Assembly: GCA_016219285.1 (NCBI GenBank)
Contig: JACRNJ010000049.1
Location: 1-60,732 of the forward strand
Length of the DNA stretch: 60,732 bases
Source: Deltaproteobacteria bacterium
GTDB lineage: Bacteria; Desulfobacterota; GWC2-55-46; UBA9637
Direction: 5' to 3'
Positions 34,854-48,029 of this stretch are shown here, in pieces. The position numbers and the translations under genes are program-made. The notes below the pieces were generated by a model that saw only the letters and a list, made by a program, of their open reading frames with translations, had not been told where the DNA came from and searched no databases. The stretch's first letter is position 1, and every line of letters starts with the position of its first letter.

Positions 34854-35780
34854 TCATTCACGGCTGCCTCCAAGCAGCAGATAAAATAACGCCATCCTCA
34901 CAGCAACACCATTTTTAACCTGATTTAAAATCAGTGAATATTCTCCATCTGCAACATCAGATGAAATTTCTATACCTCTGTTGATTGGCCCCGGATGAAG
35001 TATCACAACATCCTTCTTTGCCTTCTCAAGTTTTTTAGAATCCAAACCAAACAATCTTGAATACTCTCGCGCTGTTGGAAATAAACAGCCATTCTGCCTC
35101 TCCAATTGAATCCTCAGCATCATTATAACATCGGCATCTAAAATTGCATCTTCAACATTGTAGCATACCCCACATCCCATCTTATCAATGCCTGAAGGCA
35201 TCATTGTCGGCGGTCCTGCAACACTTACACGGGCGCCAAGTTTTATAAAGCCGTATATATTGCTCCTTGCAACCCTTGAATGCGCTATGTCGCCGACGAT
35301 TGCAACCTTTAATCCATTTATTTTGCCAAACCTTTGCTTAACTGTTAACAAATCAAGGAGCGCCTGGCTTGGATGCTCATGCGCGCCGTCGCCTGCGTTT
35401 ATAACAGAACATCTAAGAAGCCTTGATAAGATTTGAGGCGTGCCGCTTGAAGGATGCCTCAAAACAATACAATCGGGATTCATCGCTTCAAGGTTCTTTG
35501 CAGTATCCTTTAATGTCTCGCCTTTCACAACACTGCTTGACGACGCAGATATATTTATTGCATCAGCGCTCATCCTCTTTGCTGCAATCTCAAATGACGT
35601 TCTTGTCCTTGTGGATGCTTCGTAAAACAGATTTATGATAGTCCTGCCCCTGAGAGTAGGGACCTTTTTTATTTCCCTGTCAGACACCTCTTTGAAAGAT
35701 TCGGCAGTAGACAAAATAAGTCCTATCTCATCCCTGTCAAGATCTTCAATTGTCAATATGTCTTTTCTCTTAAGCCTCAT
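34854..35780 (-). CDS. pyrB: Aspartate carbamoyltransferase catalytic subunit
   Basis: A 308-residue protein with STRTRTSFE (carbamoyl-phosphate loop), [18 protein letters not shown] and HPGPINRG. It forms carbamoyl-aspartate in pyrimidine synthesis. It overlaps the pyrR 3' end by 11 bases, indicating one transcription unit under the PyrR attenuator. Confidence 0.98.
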   Translation of the reverse strand: MRLKRKDILTIEDLDRDEIGLILSTAESFKEVSDREIKKVPTLRGRTIINLFYEASTRTRTSFEIAAKRMSADAINISASSSSVVKGETLKDTAKNLEAMNPDCIVLRHPSSGTPQILSRLLRCSVINAGDGAHEHPSQALLDLLTVKQRFGKINGLKVAIVGDIAHSRVARSNIYGFIKLGARVSVAGPPTMMPSGIDKMGCGVCYNVEDAILDADVIMMLRIQLERQNGCLFPTAREYSRLFGLDSKKLEKAKKDVVILHPGPINRGIEISSDVADGEYSLILNQVKNGVAVRMALFYLLLGGSRE

Positions 35781-36315
35781 TATCTGTCCCTACAACTACC
35801 TCATCAATACCATCCGTTTCCTTTAAATGAACCTTGATTGTTTCCTGTGTTGATGTCGGCACATTCTTGCCCACATAATCAGGTCTTATTGGAAGCTCCC
35901 TGTGCCCCCTGTCAATCAAGACAGCCAGATGAATACTGCTTGGTCTGCCGAAGTCCATTATTACATTCATTGCTGCCCTGATTGTCCTTCCGGTAAACAA
36001 GACATCGTCAACAATAATAATCTTTTTATTATCAATTGGAACAGGTATATCTGTCTCTTTTAATATCGGCTGGTCGTGCTTCATTCCTATATCATCTCTG
36101 TAAAGCGTTGCATCAAGGCTGCCAACCGGCAGGTTGATGTTTTCTATACTCTTTAATATATCCCTTAATCTCTTTGCAATATGCACTCCCCGCGTTGGAA
36201 TACCAAGGAGGATTATATCTTCAGCGCCTCTGTTTTTTTCAATAATCTCGTGCGCTATTCTTGTCAATGCCCTTTCTATGCCTTTTTCATCTATGATGCT
36301 TTTTTTCTTCACCAT
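35770..36315 (-). CDS. pyrR: Pyrimidine operon attenuation protein PyrR
   Basis: A 181-residue PRPP-binding protein: [27 protein letters not shown], and the PRPP motif [16 protein letters not shown]. PyrR binds UMP and the pyr leader RNA to favour termination and often has uracil phosphoribosyltransferase activity. First gene of pyrR-pyrB-pyrC, preceded by a matching RNA site and a terminator. Confidence 0.97.
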   Translation of the reverse strand: MVKKKSIIDEKGIERALTRIAHEIIEKNRGAEDIILLGIPTRGVHIAKRLRDILKSIENINLPVGSLDATLYRDDIGMKHDQPILKETDIPVPIDNKKIIIVDDVLFTGRTIRAAMNVIMDFGRPSSIHLAVLIDRGHRELPIRPDYVGKNVPTSTQETIKVHLKETDGIDEVVVGTDNEA

Positions 36316-36402
36316 GCCCCCATTTATTGCCCCATTAAAATCATGACCCTAAACCCTCTAATCTTTTGAAAGAGATTGTTTCAGGTCTGGCTGGATTTAT
36401 AC

Positions 36403-36443
36403 TAAAAAAATACCTCCTTGTCTTACTAACTGACAAGGAGGTA
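36403..36443 (-). terminator. Intrinsic terminator/attenuator in the pyrR leader
   Basis: On the minus strand a perfect 12-base stem (TACCTCCTTGTC / GACAAGGAGGTA, 9-base loop) is followed directly by a run of seven T. It sits about 90 bases before the pyrR ATG, after the PyrR-binding site, so it is the attenuator. Confidence 0.88.
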
Positions 36444-36479
36444 TCACAAAGATTATAATATAAGTTTTCATTTCTAATC

Positions 36480-36513
36480 CCCTTCTTAACCTCTCCGGGC
36501 AAAATTAAAAGGG
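36480..36513 (-). promoter_or_regulatory. PyrR-binding loop (anti-antiterminator)
   Basis: Minus strand: CCCTTTTAA...CCGGAGAGGTT...TTAAGAAGGG. The loop at 36498-36488 matches the PyrR consensus CCNGNGAGGYU exactly and the flanks pair as a stem. It lies 37 bases before the terminator stem, the order expected for PyrR attenuation. Confidence 0.82.
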
Positions 36514-36688
36514 CAGCCAATCTTACTCCAAAATGGACATTTATCTTTGGTTACTGCTCAGCCTTGATTGGTTTAACTGATTGCTTCGCCGCAAAAACCG
36601 CTCCTCGCAATGACAATATGGGACTTTAGCAGTCTGCTAATGCTTATATTACCATGCTTATCAGCCAATTTAGCGCGCATTATGCATA

Positions 36689-36717
36689 GTTATACACAGC
36701 TATTACATGCGAGTCAA
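36689..36717 (-). promoter_or_regulatory. Probable pyr operon promoter
   Basis: Minus strand TTGACT (36717-36712), 17-base spacer, TATAAC (36694-36689). Initiation near 36682 would give a ~370-base leader containing the PyrR site and terminator. Confidence 0.5.
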
Positions 36718-36738
36718 TATAATTCTATAACATCTCAT

Positions 36739-36794
36739 CTAAAAATCAAAACCGCACAAAATCGTCTGTTTTTGAGTGCGGTTTTGATTTTTAG
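36739..36794. other. Long perfect inverted repeat (19-bp arms)
   Basis: CTAAAAATCAAAACCGCAC and GTGCGGTTTTGATTTTTAG flank an 18-base loop. On the plus strand it is followed by T-runs, so it may be a terminator for transcripts entering from either side. The rest of 36795-37058 shows no gene. Confidence 0.75.
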
Positions 36795-37058
36795 CTAACA
36801 GGTTTTTTTAGAATTTTTTTAAGATTGTGAAAAATACCTAAAATATGGCGCTCATAATAAATACTATATAGACTATGCCTTTGGCTTTACAGAGGGGGAC
36901 TAAAAATTGCTGAACTACTACAAATCTTATGAAAAGGGCTTGCTGCAACCATGAGATTTTTATTTTGTCATGACAGGTTTTTTAGTTTGCGTTTTTTAAT
37001 CTGTTTGTTAAGCTAATATCCTTGTTCAACCAATTGTTTCTATGCCAGCCCTTAACCT

Positions 37059-37757
37059 ATGCAAGTTACCTCAAAAAAATCTTCCAATGCCCTTGTTGTG
37101 ATGCTAAAGGCGCCTGTTGCTGGCCGGGTAAAGACTAGACTTGTGCCACCGCTTAAGGCAGAAGATGCAGCAAGGCTTTATCAGTGTTTTATAGAAGATA
37201 TTTTTAGTAGTATCAGTAAATTGACGGATGTTGATATAATTGCGGCATGCACTCCCCAAAGACTGGCCAAAAAAGTAAAAAGGATATTACCATCCGGCAT
37301 ATTGGTAACTCCGCAAAAAGGTAAAGACCTCGGCGAACGACTCGAAAATATTTTTTCCCTGCTTTTTCTCAAAGGTTATAACAAGGTGGCAATAATAGGC
37401 ACCGACAGCCCAGACCTGCCGGTTGAGTTCATTAAAAAATCCTTTGCCATGCTAATAGGAATAGTAAATCTTGTCATAGGCCCTGCTGAGGACGGCGGGT
37501 ATTATCTAATTGCCATGTCAAAAGATTGCAGGCAAATATTTAAGGATATTCCGTGGAGTACAAATATGGTTTTTGAGAAAACCATAGAGAAAGCCCAAAA
37601 GGCCGGCTTGAAATCAGATATTCTGCCGATTTGGTATGATGTTGACGATATAAATAACCTCAAAACATTGTGGAGCAATACAAGGTTAAATATCCCAGAA
37701 ACAAAAACAAGCAAGCTGCTTAAAAAAATTTTTAAAGACACCCCCTGTCCATTCTAA
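37059..37757 (+). CDS. TIGR04282-type glycosyltransferase (DUF2064)
   Basis: A 232-residue nucleotide-sugar-transferase-fold protein: VMLKAPVAGRVKTRLVPPL, then KGKDLGERLENIF, IIGTDSPDLP (DxD-like) and GPAEDGGYYLIAM. These match the arsenosugar/glycosyltransferase-like family TIGR04282. The acceptor is unknown. It stands alone between the pyr operon and copA. The ATG lacks a clear ribosome site; the next plausible start would remove only a few residues. Confidence 0.88.
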   Translation: MQVTSKKSSNALVVMLKAPVAGRVKTRLVPPLKAEDAARLYQCFIEDIFSSISKLTDVDIIAACTPQRLAKKVKRILPSGILVTPQKGKDLGERLENIFSLLFLKGYNKVAIIGTDSPDLPVEFIKKSFAMLIGIVNLVIGPAEDGGYYLIAMSKDCRQIFKDIPWSTNMVFEKTIEKAQKAGLKSDILPIWYDVDDINNLKTLWSNTRLNIPETKTSKLLKKIFKDTPCPF

Positions 37758-37761
37758 ATTC

Positions 37762-40131
<2,370 letters not shown>

Positions 40132-40272
40132 AGATTTCTCCTTTTTAAAATTATCAGCTTCAGGGTTTAAATATCTAAAACAAGGATAGCAGTTAAAAGG
40201 TAAACCTGCAAGCAAGGAGAAATACAGGCAGATCCACGTATTATTTAAGCCAATACAGCATATGACTGTTTT

Positions 40273-40755
40273 TCAACGTGCATCGAGTGGAATAAGTTTG
40301 CCTTCAACTTTATCTCTTACCCACGTAAGAGTAGCACAGCTATTATTGCTATTATCGGTAAGAATGCAGCCGGGATTTAAAAAGAGTATTTTCCCTATAC
40401 GTTGTTTCATGGGAAAATGTGTATGTCCAAAAAGGGCTATCTGAACATCTTCACTTACAGCCTTTGCAAGCAGATAATTAAGCCCTTGTTTTACCTTATA
40501 CATATCTCCGTGCATAATTAATATTCTTGTCCCTCTCAACTCTATTATCTTTTCTCTCAGCACTGAGGGATATAAATCCACATCTGTATTGCCGGCAACG
40601 GCGTCAACAGGAATTTTGGTCTTCTTCCCTATTTCCATAGCATCTTTATAATGGTCTCCCAAGTGAATGAGCTTATCAATCCTTCCTAGCTGCCTTATGG
40701 CATTTACGGCCAAATCAACATTCCCGTGTGTATCTGACATCACTGCTATTTTCAT
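40273..40755 (-). CDS. YfcE/MJ0936-family metallophosphoesterase
   Basis: A 160-residue phosphodiesterase with every family motif: SDTHGN, HLGDH, GNTDVD, MHGD and FGHTHFP, which bind two divalent metals. It hydrolyses phosphodiester model substrates in vitro; its physiological target is unknown. It ends the minus-strand run that starts with rsmE, five bases away. Confidence 0.93.
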   Translation of the reverse strand: MKIAVMSDTHGNVDLAVNAIRQLGRIDKLIHLGDHYKDAMEIGKKTKIPVDAVAGNTDVDLYPSVLREKIIELRGTRILIMHGDMYKVKQGLNYLLAKAVSEDVQIALFGHTHFPMKQRIGKILFLNPGCILTDNSNNSCATLTWVRDKVEGKLIPLDAR

Positions 40756-40760
40756 AATGT

Positions 40761-41510
40761 CTATCCAAGATTTCCCAGTTCATACTGAATCAGCCCAATC
40801 ATGGTTATTGCTGCAGTCTCAGTCCTTAAAACTCTTGCCCCTAAACCTACAGATATAAAACCAGCCTCTTTTGCCTCTTCTATCTCAGCCCGTTCAAAAC
40901 CGCCCTCTGGCCCAATCATCACTGAAACATTCTTAACTCCAAGCCCTTTAACAGCACGAATCTTTTCCTTGAGAAGATTTGCCTTCTCGTTTTCCCATAA
41001 GAGCAGCTTGAGTTCGTGGTTTGATGCCATTTTAACCGCATCGGCAAAACTGCAATGCGGCTGAATCTGTGGAATGGTTGCACGTCTTGACTGCTTTGCA
41101 GCCTTTAAGGCAATTTCGCCCCATTTATGAGACTTCTTTTGCTTAGCCTCTCTCACTTCCAAACTTGTAGATTTCTTTGACTGAAAAGGGATAATGGAGC
41201 AAACTCCGAGTTCTGTTGTCTTTTGAATTATAAGCTCCATCCTCTCCTTTTCAGGAATGGCTTGAGCAAGTGTTATGTTCAAATTGGATTCAACCGATTG
41301 GTTAAGCCCTTCAAAAACCTTCATTTCTGCCATATCACATTCAAGTTTTGCAATCCGTGCCCTGAAAAATTTATTATCCGCATTGCAAATGGTAACGGCT
41401 TCGCCAAGCCTCGGCTTCCATAAAAGAAGGTTTTGAAAACTACTGCCTGTTAATAAACAGGAACTTTCAAGCGAAGGATTTTCTAATATAATTAGCCCAT
41501 TATCATACAT
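40761..41510 (-). CDS. rsmE: 16S rRNA m3U1498 methyltransferase
   Basis: A 249-residue SPOUT methyltransferase: KERMELIIQKTTELGV, KKSTSLEV, the knot motifs MIGPEGGFERAEIEEA and LGARVLRTETAAI. It methylates 16S rRNA U1498. Immediately upstream of the phosphoesterase gene and divergent from the DMT transporter. Confidence 0.96.
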   Translation of the reverse strand: MYDNGLIILENPSLESSCLLTGSSFQNLLLWKPRLGEAVTICNADNKFFRARIAKLECDMAEMKVFEGLNQSVESNLNITLAQAIPEKERMELIIQKTTELGVCSIIPFQSKKSTSLEVREAKQKKSHKWGEIALKAAKQSRRATIPQIQPHCSFADAVKMASNHELKLLLWENEKANLLKEKIRAVKGLGVKNVSVMIGPEGGFERAEIEEAKEAGFISVGLGARVLRTETAAITMIGLIQYELGNLG

Positions 41511-41603
41511 ATGAAAATTCTATGACAATGGCTGTCAGGTGTCAATCTATTCAAAACCATATGGGAAATAATTCGCTTGAGCTAATGATATAAAACAAAT
41601 AGA

Positions 41604-42470
41604 ATGAATCTTATGCTATGGGTAATCTTTGCCTTAATTACCGCACTTTCATTATCAACTGCAGATGCCTTAAGCAAAAGGGCAATGATAAAAAGCGATG
41701 AATATGTCATTGCATGGGTGAGGGAAGGCTATGCGCTTCCTTTTATCGCGCTGTCATTCTTTTTCATCCCTATTCCGCATCTGGATAAGACATTCTGGCT
41801 CTCTGTTATCGTCCTTTTGCCGCTGGAGATTACTGCGCTCATCCTTTATGTAAAGGCAATAAAGCTGTCGCCTCTGTCGCTTACCATACCATTTATGGCG
41901 CTCAGCCCTGTATTTATAATTGTCATAGCCTTTTTTCTGCTTGGTGAATGGCCTGACAAATCAGGGTTTGTCGGTATCTTCTTTATTACCATCGGCGCAT
42001 ATCTGTTAAACGCAAAGGCCAGTAGCCAAGGATTTTTAGGTCCCATAAAAGCGATTGCACAGGAAAAGGGTTCTTTACTTATGGTTATTGTTGCAGTTAT
42101 ATACGGCATCACATCAACAATTGGCAAAATAGCTGTCCAGCACTCAAGCCCGATATTCTTCGGCTTTTTTTATCCATTACTTCTGACTATTGCGTTATCA
42201 ATAGTTGTGGGTGTTAAGGGAACTTTACATGGGGTGGTGTCAAGACCGGCAACTTTTTTGATTATAGGCATATTCACAGCCATAATGATTTTATCCCATT
42301 TCCTTGCTATAAGCATGGCCGATGTCGCCTATGTAATCTCTATAAAAAGGACAAGCCTTATATTCAGTGTGTTTTACGGATGGATTGTGTTTAAGGAAGT
42401 ATATATAATGGAAAGATTGCTGGGAAGCATTTTGATGTTATGCGGCATTGTTTCCATAACGGTGTTTTGA
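41604..42470 (+). CDS. EamA/DMT-family transporter
   Basis: A 288-residue inner-membrane protein with about ten hydrophobic helices in two EamA repeats (LSTADALSKRAM at the start of the first, VIYGITSTIGKIAVQHSSP at the second). Substrate not predictable; relatives export amino acids or metabolites. The start lacks a strong ribosome site. Confidence 0.85.
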   Translation: MNLMLWVIFALITALSLSTADALSKRAMIKSDEYVIAWVREGYALPFIALSFFFIPIPHLDKTFWLSVIVLLPLEITALILYVKAIKLSPLSLTIPFMALSPVFIIVIAFFLLGEWPDKSGFVGIFFITIGAYLLNAKASSQGFLGPIKAIAQEKGSLLMVIVAVIYGITSTIGKIAVQHSSPIFFGFFYPLLLTIALSIVVGVKGTLHGVVSRPATFLIIGIFTAIMILSHFLAISMADVAYVISIKRTSLIFSVFYGWIVFKEVYIMERLLGSILMLCGIVSITVF

Positions 42471-42608
42471 TATAAACTGTAATGACCGTAGGCGTGCACG
42501 GCCGTGCGCGCCTCCATGACAGACAGCCCCCGATTGAATCCCCGATTAAAACCTTCGGGGACAAAGCTATCTGGGACTGTCCCACCGGGAGGAACCATAG
42601 AAATACAA

Positions 42609-44778
<2,170 letters not shown>

Positions 44779-44789
<11 letters not shown>

Positions 44790-45122
44790 ACCTTGGTTTT
44801 TGGGGAAACCTGCAAGCCCTTGACAAAACTTTAGTTTAGTCAAGGGCAAGTCCTTGACAGACGTTTCACCTGTCAAGGACAAGTAGCCTGTTAGACAACA
44901 CACCCCTAAATCCCCTATTGAGAGGGGACTAAAGGGGTGTGTTATTTGCGACGAGCCGTATATCACCAATACGGTGAGGAGCAAAAATGCGCCGATAACA
45001 AAGTATGGCAGGCAAATCGGCTGGCTCCACTTGCTGCGAAGCGATTGCAAGTGGACCCTTGACAAATTATAATTTGTCAAGGGTGGAAGATGTAAAATAG
45101 CGAGGTTTTAATCGCTATTTTA
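44779..45122 (+). repeat. Composite repeat A, copy 2
   Basis: From ACCCAAAAATAG in the recQ tail it carries the CCCTTGACA hairpins, ACACACCCC...GGGGTGTGTT, ATTTGCGACGAGCCG and the AAAATAGCGA/TCGCTATTTT end, in the same order as 12215-12512. The centre between the last two blocks differs. An extra hairpin, CCCTTGACAAATT/AATTTGTCAAGGG, is at 45056-45082. Confidence 0.85.
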
Positions 45123-45684
45123 TGGAAATAAGCTTCTGAAAGAGGAAAAAGGGGGATGGATGAACAAGAAGTGTGCTGATAAAAATATTGAAACCACAGC
45201 TTACCAATTATCTCAACTGTGCATAGCCAAATATCTTGTCGTAGTTGTAGACAAAGGCGCACCAAGCGAGGTCAACTATTTCAACTCTCTTAACCCGAAA
45301 AATGTATTTGGTTTTTATTTTTCGGGACAAACGCAAGATTTGAGCCAAAGACAAGCCCTTGACAAATTAACTCCTTTGCCTTTGACAAATGAGTTTTGTG
45401 TTTTGCTTCAACAAAATACATAATTTGTCAAGGGCAAGGAAAAGCTGGCTGGACAAAACGGAGCATACTGTTTTAAGTATGTGAGTATTTGGACAGCCCG
45501 ACCCATTGCGCTGCAATGGGTGTCCGGACGCAGACCTTGGCCAAAGATTGCGTTTGCCAAAAAATGCAAATGCATTTTTTGGGTTAAGGAAGCCCAAAGA
45601 GCCTTTGGTGAAATAGCCCATGATTACGGCTACAAGTCTATCAGTTTGCTGAAAAACTCTCATTTACATATTTAAAACAAAAAC
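45123..45684. repeat. Repeat-rich stretch before the IS
   Basis: Holds another CCCTTGACAAATTA...TAATTTGTCAAGGG pair (45357-45433) with smaller palindromes nested inside, a relative of the 6440-6460 block (ACAAACGCAAGATTTGAGCC, 45325-45344) and repeat C copy 2 (45544-45587). Short open frames here consist of repeat sequence and are not called as genes. Confidence 0.65.
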
Positions 45685-45735
45685 CTCATATGTTAATATA
45701 CCCTAAATTTAGAACTTGGAGGTTTAACATATGAG
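45685..45735 (+). promoter_or_regulatory. Inverted repeat sequestering the transposase start codon
   Basis: CTCATATGTTAA (45685-45696) and TTAACATATGAG (45724-45735) are perfect 12-base complements. The second arm contains the ATG at 45731 and the loop contains the GGAGG ribosome site. It would hide the start in long read-through transcripts, a known way IS elements limit transposase synthesis. Confidence 0.65.
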
Positions 45736-46870
45736 AGGAACCCATGAAAGACAAGCCCTTGACAGGAAAAATATCTGTCAAGGGCAAGCAACCATGCTTT
45801 CCATAATATCTCCGGAACAAAGAGTTCCGCAAGACCATCCGCTGCGGCGCATTAAAGCTATGGCAGATAAAGAGCTTCATAGACTTTCTCCAGTATTTGA
45901 TAAGATGTATTCCTCTACAGGTCGTCCATCCATCCCTCCTGAAAGGATGCTCAAGAGTATGCTCCTTATAGCCCTTTATTCCGTAAGGAGCGAGAGGCAG
46001 TTTTGCGAGCAGCTGGATTACAACCTGCTCTTTCGTTGGTTTCTTGACATGAACACCATTGAAGATAGTTTTGACGCAACGGTATTTACCAAAAATCGTG
46101 AAAGGCTTATAGAGCATGAGGTTGGTTGTATCTTTTTTGACGCTATTGTCAAACAGGCAAGGTCTTTCGGACTTATGAGCGATGACCACTTTACTGTTGA
46201 CGGCACCATCATAGATGCGTGGGCAAGCCTTAAGAGTTTCCGTCATAGAGACGAACCCCCATCCAACCGTCCTGCCGATTTTGACCCTGGTAATCCCACA
46301 GTGGATTTTCATGGAGAGAAAAGAAGCAACTCTACACATCAAGTGGCCACTGACCCGGAGAGTCTCCTTATGCGAAAAAGCAAGGGCAAGGAAGCCAAAC
46401 TTTCTTACGGCGCCCATGCCCTTATGGAGAATCGCAACGGCCTTCTTGTAGATATCAGGGTTGCACCTGCCAACGGATCTTCTGAAAGGGAAGCCTGCGA
46501 AGACATGCTGAAACGACAGGCGAGAAAGGGCATAAAACCCAAGACCCTTGGCGGAGATAAGGGATACGATACCAAAGATTTTGTTGCAAATCTTAGACAC
46601 AGGCATATAACTCCCCATGTAGCGGCCAACATTAAGAGAAAGGGCGGCTCTACCATAGATTGCAGGACTACCCGTCATGCCGGTTACACAATAAGTCAAC
46701 GTATCAGAAAAAGGGTTGAAGAGATATTCGGTTGGATGAAGACAATAGGAGGACTGCGAAAGACCCGATACAAAGGAAGAGACAAAACTCAACTGGCGGC
46801 GTGGTTTGTAGGCAGCGCTTATAACCTCCTCAGAATGGTTAGACTGCTGCCCATAGAGGCGGTGGTATGA
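45731..46870 (+). mobile_element. IS5/IS1182-type insertion sequence transposase
   Basis: A 379-residue DDE transposase: N-terminal RPSIPPERMLKSMLLIALY (DUF772), first Asp in FTVDGTIIDAW, second in LGGDKGYDT, Glu in RKRVEEIFGWMK. The start ATG is preceded by TTGGAGG. A palindrome (45752-45788) is inserted in frame after codon 8, adding ALDRKNICQGQA before TMLSIISPEQR, where relatives run on without it. Exact IS ends were not determined. The frame is otherwise intact, so activity is possible. Confidence 0.88.
45752..45788 (+). repeat. CCCTTGACA palindrome inserted in the transposase frame
   Basis: CAAGCCCTTGACAG-N9-CTGTCAAGGGCAAG: the same hairpin family as 12251-12315, 44817-44878, 45056-45082 and 45357-45433, here read as 12 extra codons. 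Confidence 0.8.
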
Positions 46871-46950
46871 AGAAGAAGCGGAAACAGCATTATAAGGGGC
46901 ATGAAAAGACCCTCCGTCAGGGCTTTCAATGCGCGAGATGTTATTGTTAA
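46867..46950 (+). CDS. Short basic Cys-ending ORF coupled to the transposase (27 aa)
   Basis: The ATG overlaps the transposase stop (ATGA). It codes a Lys/Arg/His-rich peptide ending QCARCYC. It may be a chance ORF at the IS end or a remnant of a zinc-ribbon protein; no family is recognised. Confidence 0.25.
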   Translation: MKKKRKQHYKGHEKTLRQGFQCARCYC

Positions 46951-47053
46951 AACATGCTGCAGGATCAAAAGTTTTGTCTATCATACGAAATGTTGTGTTT
47001 TAATATGGTTTTTCCGCAGCCTGTTAATGAGATAAATAAACCAAACCATTACG

Positions 47054-47128
47054 ATGTTTCTGATGTGGAAATGGACTGAAGATAGGTATAAGCAGGTTTT
47101 TACGCGCATACTTGAGGACTCAAAATGA
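47054..47128 (+). CDS. Short ORF upstream of the Cys-motif gene (24 aa)
   Basis: MFLMWKWTEDRYKQVFTRIL... ends in TGA overlapping the next ATG (ATGA). There is no ribosome site, so it may be the 3' remnant of a gene cut by the IS. Function unknown. Confidence 0.3.
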   Translation: MFLMWKWTEDRYKQVFTRILEDSK

Positions 47129-47766
47129 CTTACTGGAACTATTGCGATTACAGATGTGAGGATTGTGAGCATCTATTAGAATGTCCTGTGGCCTTAAAGG
47201 GAAGGGAGCAGGAGATGAGGGCTGTTGCAGAGGGGAGAGATTTTGACTCGATGGACGCCGTGAAGGAATCTTTGGAAGAGACATTGGAGATGGTCAAAAA
47301 GATGGCTGAGGAGAGAGGGGTGGATTTAAATTCTGTTAAGGAAGAAACAGTAAGGGAATATGAATTTACATTGGTTGAAAAATCAAAAAGGTTTGCCATA
47401 GATGTGATGAATTTTGCAAAGGAGCTGGAGGATAGAGCATTCTCGGAAGAAACCCAAAAAGCTATCCATGACCTCTGTTGGTATGCCGGGCTGTTGTCTG
47501 CAAAGCTCTACCGGTGCTTATCTGGAAAATATGAAGCAATGGAGGAAGACGACTTAGAATTGAAAGAGATAGAGATGGAAGATAGCCGTAAGACCGCTTC
47601 TGTAGTGATAATGGCAATCAGTAAATGCAAAAAGGCTTTGGACGGTTTGTTGCTGGAACACCTGCCAGAGATTCAGAAATTTTATACTGAGCTTAGAGAT
47701 ATAGAAAATGGATTCGGAGCAGAGTTTCCAGAGATAGCAGTGGTGGAAAAGAAACAATTGCATTGA
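47125..47766 (+). CDS. Unrecognised helical protein with N-terminal Cys cluster
   Basis: A 213-residue protein I cannot assign. The N-terminus YCDYRCEDCEHLLECPV holds C7, C11, C14 and C20, a plausible zinc or Fe-S site. The rest is highly charged and helical (MVKKMAEERG, FAKELEDRAF) with no membrane segment; three more Cys follow. GAGG stands seven bases before the ATG. It lies between the IS and the restriction-modification operon. The C7-x3-C11-x2-C14 spacing is also that of radical SAM enzymes, but no other radical SAM feature follows. Confidence 0.7.
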   Translation: MTYWNYCDYRCEDCEHLLECPVALKGREQEMRAVAEGRDFDSMDAVKESLEETLEMVKKMAEERGVDLNSVKEETVREYEFTLVEKSKRFAIDVMNFAKELEDRAFSEETQKAIHDLCWYAGLLSAKLYRCLSGKYEAMEEDDLELKEIEMEDSRKTASVVIMAISKCKKALDGLLLEHLPEIQKFYTELRDIENGFGAEFPEIAVVEKKQLH

Positions 47767-47792
47767 TTTTTACCTAAAAGCGCACTCTGGTT

Positions 47793-47969
47793 ATGGGAAT
47801 TGAAATGATTAAATACGACCTCTATAAACTCCTTAAAGAAGAACTCAAGAACGGCTCCAATACAAGGCCATCAGGACAGGTTATCAGAAAACGGATTGAG
47901 CGGGATATTGAAAAAGAAGATTTTCTGAGCAGGGTACGAAATTCGAGCCGCATAAAATGCAATGGATGA
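47793..47969 (+). pseudogene. N-terminal fragment of a DUF4325-type gene
   Basis: Fifty-eight codons whose first ~46 (DLYKLLKEELKNGSN..RPSGQVIRKRIERDIEKED) parallel the N-terminus of the intact gene at 49912 (NLYTLLKEELGNGSS...IRERIERDIEKED). Homology stops abruptly after IEKED, 90 bases before the methyltransferase. The divergence shows it is a paralog fragment and not a recent direct repeat. Confidence 0.75.
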
Positions 47970-48029
47970 ATTATGGGCATTCCCAAAATATCCCCACGGA
48001 ATCATAGAGAATAAAGAAAGGTAAAAAAT

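Noticed and set aside
45160-45423. 87-codon open frame upstream of the IS
   Set aside because: It is built almost wholly of dispersed repeats and CCCTTGACA palindromes, and no protein family is recognisable.
45686-46984. Long antisense open frame (432 codons) opposite the transposase
   Set aside because: It mirrors the transposase codons; composition is that of an antisense shadow and there is no ribosome site.
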